In this document: positions 1 to 7,744 of the stretch, in pieces
Layout of the letters: every line of letters starts with the position of its first letter
Position numbering within the stretch: the stretch's first letter is position 1
Assembly: GCA_900539675.1 (NCBI GenBank)
Contig: UQDJ01000025.1
Span: 1-25,527, forward strand
Origin: an uncultured Coriobacteriaceae bacterium
GTDB lineage: Bacteria; Actinomycetota; Coriobacteriia; Coriobacteriales; Eggerthellaceae
Direction: 5' to 3'
Length of the DNA stretch: 25,527 nt
Notes under the pieces: generated by a model
The model's input: the letters and a program-made list of their open reading frames with translations, nothing else
What the model was told of the DNA's origin: nothing
Database searches by the model: none
Translations under genes and position numbers: made by a program

Positions 1-52
1 TTGAGTTTCTATGTAGCACAACCATGACTCAGAAAGTGTTCCAGTTCTTCCT

Positions 53-709
53 ATGGTGTATATCGATAAAGAATCATTGACAAAGCTGCTCAACGACAAG
101 GGCAGCTTTCTTTCTTGTAAGAATGCGGCAGCGAAGCATGTGTCTACGAAGAATGTGCCATCGAATACTGTGTCCACGAAGAATGTGTCACCGAATAAAC
201 CAACTGATAGCACGTCTGGTCCATTTGATGAGCCCGATAGTTATCGCGAGGCCTTTAGAAAGATCGAGCGTTTGGTCAAAGTTTGTGACCGTTCCATGTA
301 TGAAGTCAAACAACGTTTGATAAAAGACAATTACCAACCTGATGCGATCGAATACGCAATTCAGCGAGCAAGGGCCTGTTCGTACTTGGACGATGAACGC
401 TTTGCTGATGGGTTGGTACGCTCACGTTTGCGTTCTGGCAAAGGATTGGCTGGGATTATACGAGAATTAAAATCGCACCATATAGATCCCGAATCCCTCT
501 TACAGGATTTCCCCGATGCGTATTTAGAAGATGTGCCAGATCAAACAAAATCCGCTCTTTTACTGCTCTGTAAAAAGCCTCCCAGGGCAAAAAACAAGCT
601 TCAAGCTGCCTATGCAAAACTTCTGCGCAATGGCTATTCATCTGGTTTGGCGAGCGATGTTGCTCGTCAGTGGTATGAAAGGTATTGCGATACACCACGT
701 TTTCAATAG
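53..709 (+). CDS. recX: Regulatory protein RecX with repeat-bearing N-terminal extension
   Basis: RecX binds RecA and limits RecA filament activity in the cytoplasm. The RecX three-helix repeat region begins near residue 63 (SYREAFRKIERLV) and continues through YLDDERFADGLVRSRLRSGKG, the most typical RecX stretch, to the C-terminus. The first ~60 residues are not conserved RecX sequence: they are polar, low-complexity and contain a 10-residue tandem repeat (HVSTKNVPSN then TVSTKNVSPN). The ATG at 53 is the only usual start codon after the in-frame stop at 14-16, but no good Shine-Dalgarno precedes it, so a shorter form starting inside is possible. An unrelated frame is open from base 1 to a stop at 25-27 and could be the tail of a preceding gene (recA often precedes recX), but eight codons are too few to tell. 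Confidence 0.88.
   Translation: MVYIDKESLTKLLNDKGSFLSCKNAAAKHVSTKNVPSNTVSTKNVSPNKPTDSTSGPFDEPDSYREAFRKIERLVKVCDRSMYEVKQRLIKDNYQPDAIEYAIQRARACSYLDDERFADGLVRSRLRSGKGLAGIIRELKSHHIDPESLLQDFPDAYLEDVPDQTKSALLLLCKKPPRAKNKLQAAYAKLLRNGYSSGLASDVARQWYERYCDTPRFQ
139..197 (+). repeat. 30-bp tandem repeat inside recX
   Basis: Two copies of a 29-base core (139-167 and 169-197) lie at a 30-base period and differ at 3 positions. A decayed partial copy precedes them (121-138). The period equals ten codons, so the reading frame is kept and the repeat encodes the motif xVSTKNVxxN twice. Confidence 0.8.
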
Positions 710-887
710 GGTATCTAAACACATGATGTGGTAACCATATCGCGATTTCTGTCCCAATCTTGTGTAAGGTGGTCGGATATTACTAGTCAAATGGAGCTTA
801 TTTGGCTATGATTTTTTTGCTTGAGCTTACGTACCAGGAACGGTACTTACTGTATATTCGATAATTGCATAGTGGTGTCGCTTTATA

Positions 888-915
888 TTGACGTGTGCTC
901 TTGCCCTGGTATACC
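888..915 (+). promoter_or_regulatory. Putative promoter of rny
   Basis: TTGACG (888-893) is followed after 16 bases by TATACC (910-915), with a TG one base upstream of the -10 (extended -10 form). It lies 59 bases before the rny start. The rest of the 265-base gap 710-974 holds only a short dyad, GTACC (831-835) / GGTAC (842-846), and no gene I can support. Confidence 0.5.
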
Positions 916-974
916 TGGGCATTTTCGTATGCTCGGGCTCTCGTATTAACGCTCTTTGAACGAAAGGGAGTTCG

Positions 975-2510
975 ATGATTGAAGTAATAGTGGCTGCTGT
1001 TATAGCCATTGTTATTGGTTTCATAATTGGTTATTTTCTCATGCAGAAAATGCTGAAAAACCGAAACGATGCTGCAGCTCATGAGGCAGAAAATACACTG
1101 GCTGAAGCTCAGCGCGAAGCTGATAACATGAAACGTGAAGCGCTTGTTGAAGCTAAAGATGAAGCTCTCAAGTTAAAACAGGATGCTGAGCGCGAAAGCA
1201 AAGAACGTATGCGCGAGGTGCGCAGTGCAGAAAACCGTATTAATCAGCGCGAGCAAAGCCTTGATAAACGCATTGAAGCACTCGACCATCGCGAACATCA
1301 GATTTCTTCTTTGCAGGGTCAGGTTGATCGCCGAGTCAAGGATGTCGAACGTGCTGAACAGGAAGTTTCCTACCGCTTAGAACGCGTTGCTGGCTTAACT
1401 TCCGAAGAGGCTAAGAGTGAATTGTTGGACAACTTGAAAGAAGAAGTGGTCCATGAGTCTGCCGCTATTATTCGCGATGCTGAAACTCGTACCAAAGCAG
1501 AAGCTGATAAGAAGGCTCGTGAGATTTTGGGCATTGCCATTCAGCGCTTAGCTGCAGATTATACGGCTCAAATCACGGTATCGACAATTCATATCCCTTC
1601 TGATGATCTAAAGGGTCGCATTATTGGTAGGGAAGGTCGCAATATTCGTTCCTTTGAGCAGATTACAGGCACTAATCTCATCATCGATGACACGCCTGAG
1701 TGCGTAACGGTTTCTTCCCATGATCCGGTACGCCGAGAAATTGCAAGCGTTACGATGCAGAATTTGATCAGCGACGGGCGTATTCATCCTGCTCGCATCG
1801 AAGAAATGTTCCACAAAGCGGAAAAATACGTTAATCAGCAGATCAAAGAAGCTGCTCAGCAGGCTACCTTCGATACGGGTATTCATGATTTGCATCCTGA
1901 ATTGGAAAAGATTTTAGGTCGCTTGCGCTACCGTACGTCTTATGGCCAAAATGTGTTAAGTCACTCCCTCGAAGTTGCTTATCTGTGCTCCATGATGGCA
2001 TCCGAACTTGGCCTTGATCCTATTCCGGCTAAGCGTGCCGGCTTGTTGCATGATATTGGTAAGGCTGTGGACCACGAAATTGAAGGTTCGCATGCAGTTA
2101 TTGGTGCTGATCTTGCTCGTCGTTACGGTGAAGATCCCACCATTGTTCATGCTATTGAAGCTCATCACAATGACGTTGAACCCGAAACGGTATTGGACGT
2201 TCTTGTTCAGGCTGCTGACGCTGTTTCAGCTGCTCGTCCGGGCGCGCGCAAAGAAAATATTGAATCTTATATCAAGCGCCTTGAAAAGCTTGAAGAGATT
2301 GCTAACTCTTATCCTGGTGTTGAACGTACGCATGCAATTCAGGCTGGCCGTGAAGTCCGCGTTATCGTTACTCCTGAAGAAGTGGATGAAGCTCACGCAA
2401 CCGTGTTGGCCCATGACATTGCTCAGCAGATCCAAAACGAAACTAAGTATCCTGGTCAGGTTAAAGTTGTTGTTATACGCGAAACGCGTTCGGTCGACTA
2501 TGCTAAGTAA
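975..2510 (+). CDS. rny: Ribonuclease Y
   Basis: RNase Y is a membrane-anchored endoribonuclease that starts mRNA turnover in many Gram-positive bacteria. All family parts are present in order: an N-terminal transmembrane helix (residues ~3-24), a long charged coiled coil (~27-190), a KH RNA-binding domain (~205-270, with the loop GRIIGREGRN), and an HD phosphohydrolase domain with the metal-binding H-D pair in LLHDIGK near residue 358 and an upstream His in VLSHSLEVA. At 511 residues it is close to the usual ~520. AAAGGGAG at 963-970 is a good ribosome binding site for the ATG at 975. A strong terminator follows. Together with the downstream spoVS and miaB this recalls the Bacillus rny region. 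Confidence 0.97.
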   Translation: MIEVIVAAVIAIVIGFIIGYFLMQKMLKNRNDAAAHEAENTLAEAQREADNMKREALVEAKDEALKLKQDAERESKERMREVRSAENRINQREQSLDKRIEALDHREHQISSLQGQVDRRVKDVERAEQEVSYRLERVAGLTSEEAKSELLDNLKEEVVHESAAIIRDAETRTKAEADKKAREILGIAIQRLAADYTAQITVSTIHIPSDDLKGRIIGREGRNIRSFEQITGTNLIIDDTPECVTVSSHDPVRREIASVTMQNLISDGRIHPARIEEMFHKAEKYVNQQIKEAAQQATFDTGIHDLHPELEKILGRLRYRTSYGQNVLSHSLEVAYLCSMMASELGLDPIPAKRAGLLHDIGKAVDHEIEGSHAVIGADLARRYGEDPTIVHAIEAHHNDVEPETVLDVLVQAADAVSAARPGARKENIESYIKRLEKLEEIANSYPGVERTHAIQAGREVRVIVTPEEVDEAHATVLAHDIAQQIQNETKYPGQVKVVVIRETRSVDYAK

Positions 2511-2535
2511 GACGTATTAGTGGTAATGCTTTTTG

Positions 2536-2564
2536 CGCCCATGCCTTAGTGCATGGGCGTTTTT
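2536..2564 (+). terminator. Rho-independent terminator after rny
   Basis: A perfect 9-bp stem, CGCCCATGC (2536-2544) pairing with GCATGGGCG (2551-2559), has a 6-base loop and is followed by five T residues (2560-2564). It ends 18 bases before the start of the next gene, whose longer possible start at 2553 would lie inside the stem and is therefore unlikely. Confidence 0.88.
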
Positions 2565-2582
2565 CATCAAGGATGGCGTATT

Positions 2583-3713
2583 ATGGGTTCTCAAGAATCC
2601 TTCCAGCATTTCGTTGAACATATGGCGGGCGATGACTTCTTGCGTGTTCAAGATGATCTCGGCCATGGTTTTGTACGTCTTCGCGCCGCCGAGGCTCAGC
2701 GTCGTCAAGCTAAGCAGGATATTCGCACCTTTGAAGATGTGGTGCTTGAAGTGTTACGTAATGCCCGTGATGCCCATGCACGAGCTATTTTTGTTGCCAC
2801 CTGGACAGAGGATGCTTCTCGTTGTTTGACGGTTCTTGATGATGGTGACGGCATCCCGAGCGATATGCATGAAACGGTTTTTGAGCCATTTGTGACATCA
2901 AAGCTGGACACGTTTAGAGATGATCGCTGGGGCGTACATGGACGTGGTATGGCGCTCTATTCTATTCGCCAAAATGTCAGTGACGCTCATATTGTGGCTT
3001 CTGAGCCAGGGCTTGGAACGGTTATGAGTATCACTTCGCCGTTTTCCCTTTTAAAGGAAAAACGTGACCAATCTACCTTACCCAGTATTTCGATCGGTAG
3101 TGATGGTAAACCGGTATTGCGTGGGCCGCATAATATTGTGCGTATAGTGATGGAATTTGCTATTGAAGAGCGGCAGCGTATTTCTGTTTATCTGGGAAGT
3201 AGTGCCTCTATTGTTGCCACCCTTTATAACTTGGGTGTCAGTGCTGCAAGTCGCCTTACCACCGTGTTTAGCAGTTATGATGCTTCAACGCCTTATATTC
3301 AACGCTTTGCCTATGTTGATGATGCTGAAGACCTTGCCCAGCTGGCCAATGAACTCGCTTTACCTATATCGAACAGAACGGCACATCGTATTCTGAATGG
3401 CGAAATTGAAGCGCTTCCTTTGCATGTAACGCTGCTGAATGCGGATCAATCGAAGAAAAGCCATGGCACTCCTGAACACAATCAATCCTTGCATCACAAT
3501 GGTTCTGATAACTCATCTGCAAGACGGTCCACTCAACGAGTCAAATTTGCCACTGAAGATATGATGCAGTTCACTCAAGCAATTCAGTCCTCTTTTGGAG
3601 ATCTTGCTCGCAAGTACTATCTTGATCCCACAGCCTCCGTGTCATACACGTCTTCCAAAGACGAATTGGTAATTCATATTCCCTTAGTCAATGATTGTAA
3701 TGACCAACCTTAA
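2583..3713 (+). CDS. GHKL-fold ATPase (histidine-kinase-like ATP-binding protein), function unknown
   Basis: The first ~150 residues carry the full ATP-binding signature of the histidine kinase/gyrase B/Hsp90/MutL superfamily: an N box with the Mg-binding Asn (EVLRNARDAHA, N60), a G1 box (DDGDGIP, 86-92), an F-box-like VFEPFVTSK (99-107) and a G2 box (GVHGRGMALYSI, 117-128). There is no transmembrane segment, sensor domain or phosphoacceptor-His (DHp) helix pair, so an ordinary sensor kinase is unlikely. Residues ~150-376 match nothing I recognise; a polar linker near 300-325 separates a C-terminal segment. The ATG at 2583 was chosen because AAGGA (2569-2573) is well spaced and the longer ORF start falls in the preceding terminator. 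The gene lies between rny and spoVS, where Bacillus carries ymdB. No response regulator is nearby. Confidence 0.8.
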   Translation: MGSQESFQHFVEHMAGDDFLRVQDDLGHGFVRLRAAEAQRRQAKQDIRTFEDVVLEVLRNARDAHARAIFVATWTEDASRCLTVLDDGDGIPSDMHETVFEPFVTSKLDTFRDDRWGVHGRGMALYSIRQNVSDAHIVASEPGLGTVMSITSPFSLLKEKRDQSTLPSISIGSDGKPVLRGPHNIVRIVMEFAIEERQRISVYLGSSASIVATLYNLGVSAASRLTTVFSSYDASTPYIQRFAYVDDAEDLAQLANELALPISNRTAHRILNGEIEALPLHVTLLNADQSKKSHGTPEHNQSLHHNGSDNSSARRSTQRVKFATEDMMQFTQAIQSSFGDLARKYYLDPTASVSYTSSKDELVIHIPLVNDCNDQP

Positions 3714-3795
3714 TGAGTAAAATAAACCAGCATATGTGGATTGTTTTGTGCAACCTTATACAGCATTTAGAAACGTACTCCGAAAGAACTACATC

Positions 3796-4146
3796 ATGAA
3801 CAATTACACGGGCAACGCTTGCGCATCATCATCCCAGCCTGGATGTTTAAAAGTTTCTTCTAAGTCATCTCCTGCTTCTGTTGCTGGCGCCATTGCCGGG
3901 ATGATGAAAGATGGTATCCCTGTTGAAATTCAATCAGTGGGTGCTGGTGCGGTGAATCAAGCGGTTAAAGCTATTGCTATTTCTCGCGGATTTCTCTCCC
4001 CGGTTGGTATTGAAATCGTATGTGTACCCTCTTTTGCCGATATTGTTATTGATGGGGAATATCGTACAGCTATTCGTTTTTCAGTTGAGCCGCGTATACC
4101 CATTCGTTCTTCCGAAGTATCTGAATTCGACGATATATCTGACTAA
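3796..4146 (+). CDS. spoVS: SpoVS family protein
   Basis: SpoVS is a small Alba-like-fold protein that affects spore coat assembly and septation in Bacillus; its biochemical role is not established. The family is also present in many non-sporulating bacteria. The conserved core is complete: LKVSSKSSPASVAGAIAGMM, then VGAGAVNQAVKAIAISRGFL and DIVIDGEYRTAIRFSVEPR, ending with an acidic tail of about 15 residues (SSEVSEFDDISD) that the ~86-residue Bacillus protein lacks. I chose the ATG at 3796 (116 residues) because the alternative GTG at 3736 only adds unconserved sequence. No strong Shine-Dalgarno is visible for either. It stands 82 bases after the GHKL gene and 26 bases before miaB, so co-transcription is likely. 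Confidence 0.92.
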   Translation: MNNYTGNACASSSQPGCLKVSSKSSPASVAGAIAGMMKDGIPVEIQSVGAGAVNQAVKAIAISRGFLSPVGIEIVCVPSFADIVIDGEYRTAIRFSVEPRIPIRSSEVSEFDDISD

Positions 4147-4172
4147 TACGTATCTGAAGGGACTCTTTATTC

Positions 4173-5636
4173 GTGGTTACGGAACCTGCATCTATTTTTA
4201 CTGATCCCGCCAAATCCGTGTCATATCCTTGCGACAGTGGGCTAAATCCATTAGCGCACGTTCCTGACTGGAGCGACTTTTCCCATACCGCTCTTGCTGG
4301 TACCACCTTTAGTGTGGTGACTTTCGGTTGTCAGATGAACAAAAATGATTCGGAGCGCATTGTGGGTATGCTTAACGCTTTGGGTTCTAAGCAGGTTCAT
4401 ACCACCGAAGAGTCTGACATTATTATCTTTGTTACCTGCTGTGTGCGTGAAGCAGCCGATGTTCGGCTGATGGGCCAGGTTGCTTCCTTGAAAAATATTC
4501 CTTTGCGCGATGGCTCTCCAGTTAAGAAACGCATCGTGGTTATCGGTGGCTGTATTGGTCAGCGTGATGGTCAAAAACTGATCGATGAGCTCCCGCATGT
4601 AGACGTAGTTTTTGGTACGTTTAATCTTGCGAGCATGCCGCATATGATCGCTGAGGCTATTGAAAAGGGGACTCACCAAGTGGAGGTGCTTGATGAAGCA
4701 TCTGCGTTTCCGACTGATTTGCCCTGTGAGCGCGAAAATCCGTGGTCTGCATGGCTGCCCATTTCTATTGGGTGTAATAATTTTTGCACCTATTGCATCG
4801 TGCCATACGTTCGTGGCCGCGAAAAATCGCGAAGCATGGAAAGCATTGTTGAGGATGCACGTACCCTGTACAACGATGGCGTTAAGGAGATTACGCTCTT
4901 AGGACAAAACGTCAATTCGTACGGACGCGATTTGTATGGAGAACCTCGTTTTGCTGACTTGCTGCGTCGCGTTTCAGATACTGGCATTGAGCGTATTCGC
5001 TTTGCCACCTCTCATCCCAAAGACTTAAATGACGAGGTTATTCGCGCTTTTGGCGAACTTCCAAATTTAATGCCAGCCTTACATCTTCCCGTACAATCGG
5101 GATCAAATACGATTCTGAAAGCCATGCATCGTCGTTATACGCGCGAGCATTATCTTGATATTGTGCGCAAGTTACGCGACGTCATTCCTGATATTGCGCT
5201 TTCGACTGATGTGATTGTAGGATTTCCAGGCGAAACCGAACAAGACTTCCAACAGACGTATGACCTGATTAAGGAAGTGGGCTATCACCAGGTCTTTACG
5301 TTCATCTATTCCAAACGTGAAGGTACTCCAGCAGCACGCATGGAGGACAATACCCCCCATGAGATTATTCAAGAACGTTTTGAGCGTCTGGTGGATCTGG
5401 TTCAGCAGCAAGCTTTTGAAGCGAACCAACCCGATTTGGCCACGACGGTGCCCGTGCTCGTCGAAGGCGCTTCTAAGCGCGATCCGCGGGTCCTTTCCGG
5501 CCGGAGCCCTAAAAACCAAACCGTTCACGCTCGCATCCCTGAAGGCAAACATCTCATTGATTTGAAAGGCACCATTGTGCCGGTGCATATCACTGAAGCA
5601 CGCGCTTGGTACCTACGCGGCGATGTGGTCGAATAG
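4173..5636 (+). CDS. miaB: tRNA-2-methylthio-N6-dimethylallyladenosine synthase MiaB
   Basis: MiaB is a radical-SAM enzyme with two [4Fe-4S] clusters that adds a methylthio group to i6A37 of tRNAs. The N-terminal methylthiotransferase domain has its three cluster cysteines (TFGCQMN, C53; TCCVREAAD; IGGCIGQ). The radical-SAM motif CxxxCxxC is in SIGCNNFCTYCIVP (C201, C205, C208), followed by the MiaB-typical PYVRGREKSR, and a C-terminal TRAM domain (~415-485) completes it. The start is GTG at 4173 with GAAGG at 4156-4160. About 45 residues before the first domain are an unconserved extension. The next gene, miaA, makes the i6A substrate. A gap of 133 bases (5637-5769) between them shows no clear terminator or promoter. 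Confidence 0.96.
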   Translation: MVTEPASIFTDPAKSVSYPCDSGLNPLAHVPDWSDFSHTALAGTTFSVVTFGCQMNKNDSERIVGMLNALGSKQVHTTEESDIIIFVTCCVREAADVRLMGQVASLKNIPLRDGSPVKKRIVVIGGCIGQRDGQKLIDELPHVDVVFGTFNLASMPHMIAEAIEKGTHQVEVLDEASAFPTDLPCERENPWSAWLPISIGCNNFCTYCIVPYVRGREKSRSMESIVEDARTLYNDGVKEITLLGQNVNSYGRDLYGEPRFADLLRRVSDTGIERIRFATSHPKDLNDEVIRAFGELPNLMPALHLPVQSGSNTILKAMHRRYTREHYLDIVRKLRDVIPDIALSTDVIVGFPGETEQDFQQTYDLIKEVGYHQVFTFIYSKREGTPAARMEDNTPHEIIQERFERLVDLVQQQAFEANQPDLATTVPVLVEGASKRDPRVLSGRSPKNQTVHARIPEGKHLIDLKGTIVPVHITEARAWYLRGDVVE

Positions 5637-5769
5637 ATAGTTTGCTCGCACGGTTTTATATTCGCGCTGCTTATATTCACACGGTTGGTAGCTATTTGAT
5701 CAATGAACGAAACGGGCTTGTTGATCGCATGAATGACTATATCCAAACAGTGGCAGGGTTGATACGAAG

Positions 5770-6744
5770 ATGGTTGAGAGAAAAGATACTGCCTCCGAAG
5801 AAGCATTTCAGGGTGTTCGTGCGCCGGTGGTAGTGATAGTAGGGCCTACCGCTTCGGGAAAATCCGAGGTGGCACAGCTTGTTGCACTCACCTTGGGCGG
5901 GGAAGTAATCTCAGCTGATTCCATGCAAATCTACAGGGGTATGGACATTGGAACAGCAAAGCTTCCTTTACATGAACGGCTAGTCTATCACCACCTGATC
6001 GATATTCTTGATCCCGGTCAGGCTTATTCGGCTCAGCTCTTTCAGCAACAAGCACGTCAGTGCTTTAGTGACATTGAAAACAGGGGACTGGTGCCTGTAC
6101 TGTGCGGAGGTACTGGTTTGTATGTGCAAGCCGCCTTAGAGGACATGCGGTTTCCTTCGGGTGAGCAAGTAAGTAATCCAATCCGTCAAAAGTATGAAGC
6201 TTTTGCTCATGATAAGGGTAATCAGGCCCTATGGAAGCTTTTGAATAAACGCGATCCAGCTTCAGCAGCCTGTATTCATCCCCATAATACGCGTCGTGTT
6301 GTGCGTGCTCTTGAAATGGCGGAAGAGGGCGTATCGTACGCCGAACAGGTCAAAAACATTCGTCAGCTTGATGAGGTGATACCCTCTTGGCGGTTTTATC
6401 TCAAGCGCGATCCAAAGCTGTTAGCACAACGTATCAATAGGCGAGTTGATCAGATGATTTCTGCCGGGCTTGTTGATGAAGTTAAGGGCTTGCTCGCCGA
6501 GGGATTTCGTAGTACACTTACTGCACCACAAGCTATAGGTTATAAGGAAATTGTTGCCTATTTAGATGATAGGTGCTCTCTAGAGCAGGCGGTCGAATCC
6601 ATTAAAACGGCCACCCGGCGTTATGCCAAGCGCCAGCGTAGCTGGTTTAAGCGAGATAGTCGCCTGATCGAACTCGATGCGGATGTATTAACACCTGGTC
6701 AAATTGTTGACTTCATCTGCAGTACCGTTCATGGCGCAAAGTAA
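5770..6744 (+). CDS. miaA: tRNA dimethylallyltransferase MiaA
   Basis: MiaA transfers the dimethylallyl group from DMAPP to A37 of tRNAs that read codons starting with U. Visible are the P-loop GPTASGKS (25-32), the catalytic/DMAPP motif SADSMQIYRGMDIGTAK, HHLIDILDPGQAYSA, GGTGLYVQAAL, and the C-terminal substrate-binding stretch ATRRYAKRQRSWFKRD. The length (324) is usual for the family (~310). The ATG at 5770 has only a weak upstream GAAG; the first 18 residues are unconserved, so the true start could lie slightly downstream. Confidence 0.96.
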   Translation: MVERKDTASEEAFQGVRAPVVVIVGPTASGKSEVAQLVALTLGGEVISADSMQIYRGMDIGTAKLPLHERLVYHHLIDILDPGQAYSAQLFQQQARQCFSDIENRGLVPVLCGGTGLYVQAALEDMRFPSGEQVSNPIRQKYEAFAHDKGNQALWKLLNKRDPASAACIHPHNTRRVVRALEMAEEGVSYAEQVKNIRQLDEVIPSWRFYLKRDPKLLAQRINRRVDQMISAGLVDEVKGLLAEGFRSTLTAPQAIGYKEIVAYLDDRCSLEQAVESIKTATRRYAKRQRSWFKRDSRLIELDADVLTPGQIVDFICSTVHGAK

Positions 6745-6773
6745 AATGATCGCATAAGTGAAAAACATGTTGA

Positions 6774-7715
6774 TTGGGTTTTGAAAGGCCGTGCGTTATC
6801 CAGCTGTCATTTGAAAAACTTCAGGGATTAGGTAATGATTTTGTCTTTATTGACGATATGGATCATCGCCTTGAATTAACGACAGAACAGGTTATTTGGT
6901 TATGCGATAGGCACTTTGGTATCGGAGCAGACGGTGTGGTATTGGTGCGTCCTTCCGACCGTCCTGAATGTAGTGGCTACATGCATTACATCAATGCAGA
7001 CGGCACGCTCGCTGAAATGTGCGGCAATGGCATTCGCTGTTTCACCAAATTTTTAATTGATCATGGTTATGTCAATGCGGCAGATGCTCATTATATCGCA
7101 GATACGCTGCGTGGTCCGCTCCAAATTACGTTTAAGCTGGATAATGAAGGCAATTTCGATGTTGCCACAGTAGATATGGATGAGCCTATTTTGGATGCAC
7201 CATCTATTCCAACAACTCTCCCTATGTCCGCAAGTCCCACAGAGGGTATTTCGTGCGTTTATGAGCAGCCCGTAGAATCTCCGTGGGGCACCTTTACTTT
7301 CACCTGCGTGTCTATGGGTAATCCCCACGCAGTATGCTTCTTGGATACCTTTGAAGCGTGTCCTGATGAGTGGTTTACTTCGACCGAACATTCGTTGGAG
7401 ACATTCGACTTGAATAAAATCGGTGCGTACTTTGAATCTCATGAAGTTTTCCCGGCGAAGGCAAATATAGAATTTATTCACGTCGACGATAAAGGGTTAC
7501 ACATGCGAGTTTTCGAGCGTGGCTGCGGTGAGACCCTGGCGTGTGGAACCGGCGCGTGTGCCTCGTTGGTTGCTGCAGTTCTTACCGGACGCTCTTCGCG
7601 TAGCAATACGGTCCATTTACGCGGCGGCGATTTACATATATCTTGGAATGCGAATAATCACGTTATGATGACTGGTGCTGCGCGCACGTCTTTTACGGGT
7701 ACGGTTATTCTGTAA
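6774..7715 (+). CDS. dapF: Diaminopimelate epimerase (start codon uncertain)
   Basis: DapF converts LL- to meso-diaminopimelate for lysine and peptidoglycan synthesis. Both active-site cysteines are present: MCGNGIRC (C83) and GCGETLACGTGAC (C257). The N-terminal hallmark QGLGNDFV is there too, as is the central SMGNPHAV. Length is normal to slightly long. The start is odd: the frame is closed by TGA at 6771-6773, and the first codon after it is TTG (6774), without a convincing ribosome binding site. The family usually starts about 6-8 residues before QGLGNDF, which points to ATC at 6798 or CTG at 6804; GAAAGG at 6783-6788 is ideally spaced for 6798. No ATG or GTG is available in frame before the conserved region. 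Confidence 0.93.
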   Translation: MGFERPCVIQLSFEKLQGLGNDFVFIDDMDHRLELTTEQVIWLCDRHFGIGADGVVLVRPSDRPECSGYMHYINADGTLAEMCGNGIRCFTKFLIDHGYVNAADAHYIADTLRGPLQITFKLDNEGNFDVATVDMDEPILDAPSIPTTLPMSASPTEGISCVYEQPVESPWGTFTFTCVSMGNPHAVCFLDTFEACPDEWFTSTEHSLETFDLNKIGAYFESHEVFPAKANIEFIHVDDKGLHMRVFERGCGETLACGTGACASLVAAVLTGRSSRSNTVHLRGGDLHISWNANNHVMMTGAARTSFTGTVIL

Positions 7716-7744
7716 TGGCATATAAGTTCTAAAGTAGAGGTTCA

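Noticed and set aside
831..846. GTACC/GGTAC dyad upstream of rny as an operator
   Set aside because: Five-base arms are expected by chance at this length, and it is not positioned on the promoter I could identify.
798..1082. Minus-strand ORFs opposite the rny promoter and start
   Set aside because: No ribosome binding site, no recognisable composition, and they overlap the promoter and the start of rny.
2553..2582. Longer start for the GHKL ATPase at ATG 2553
   Set aside because: It lies inside the right arm of the rny terminator and has no ribosome binding site; ATG 2583 has one.
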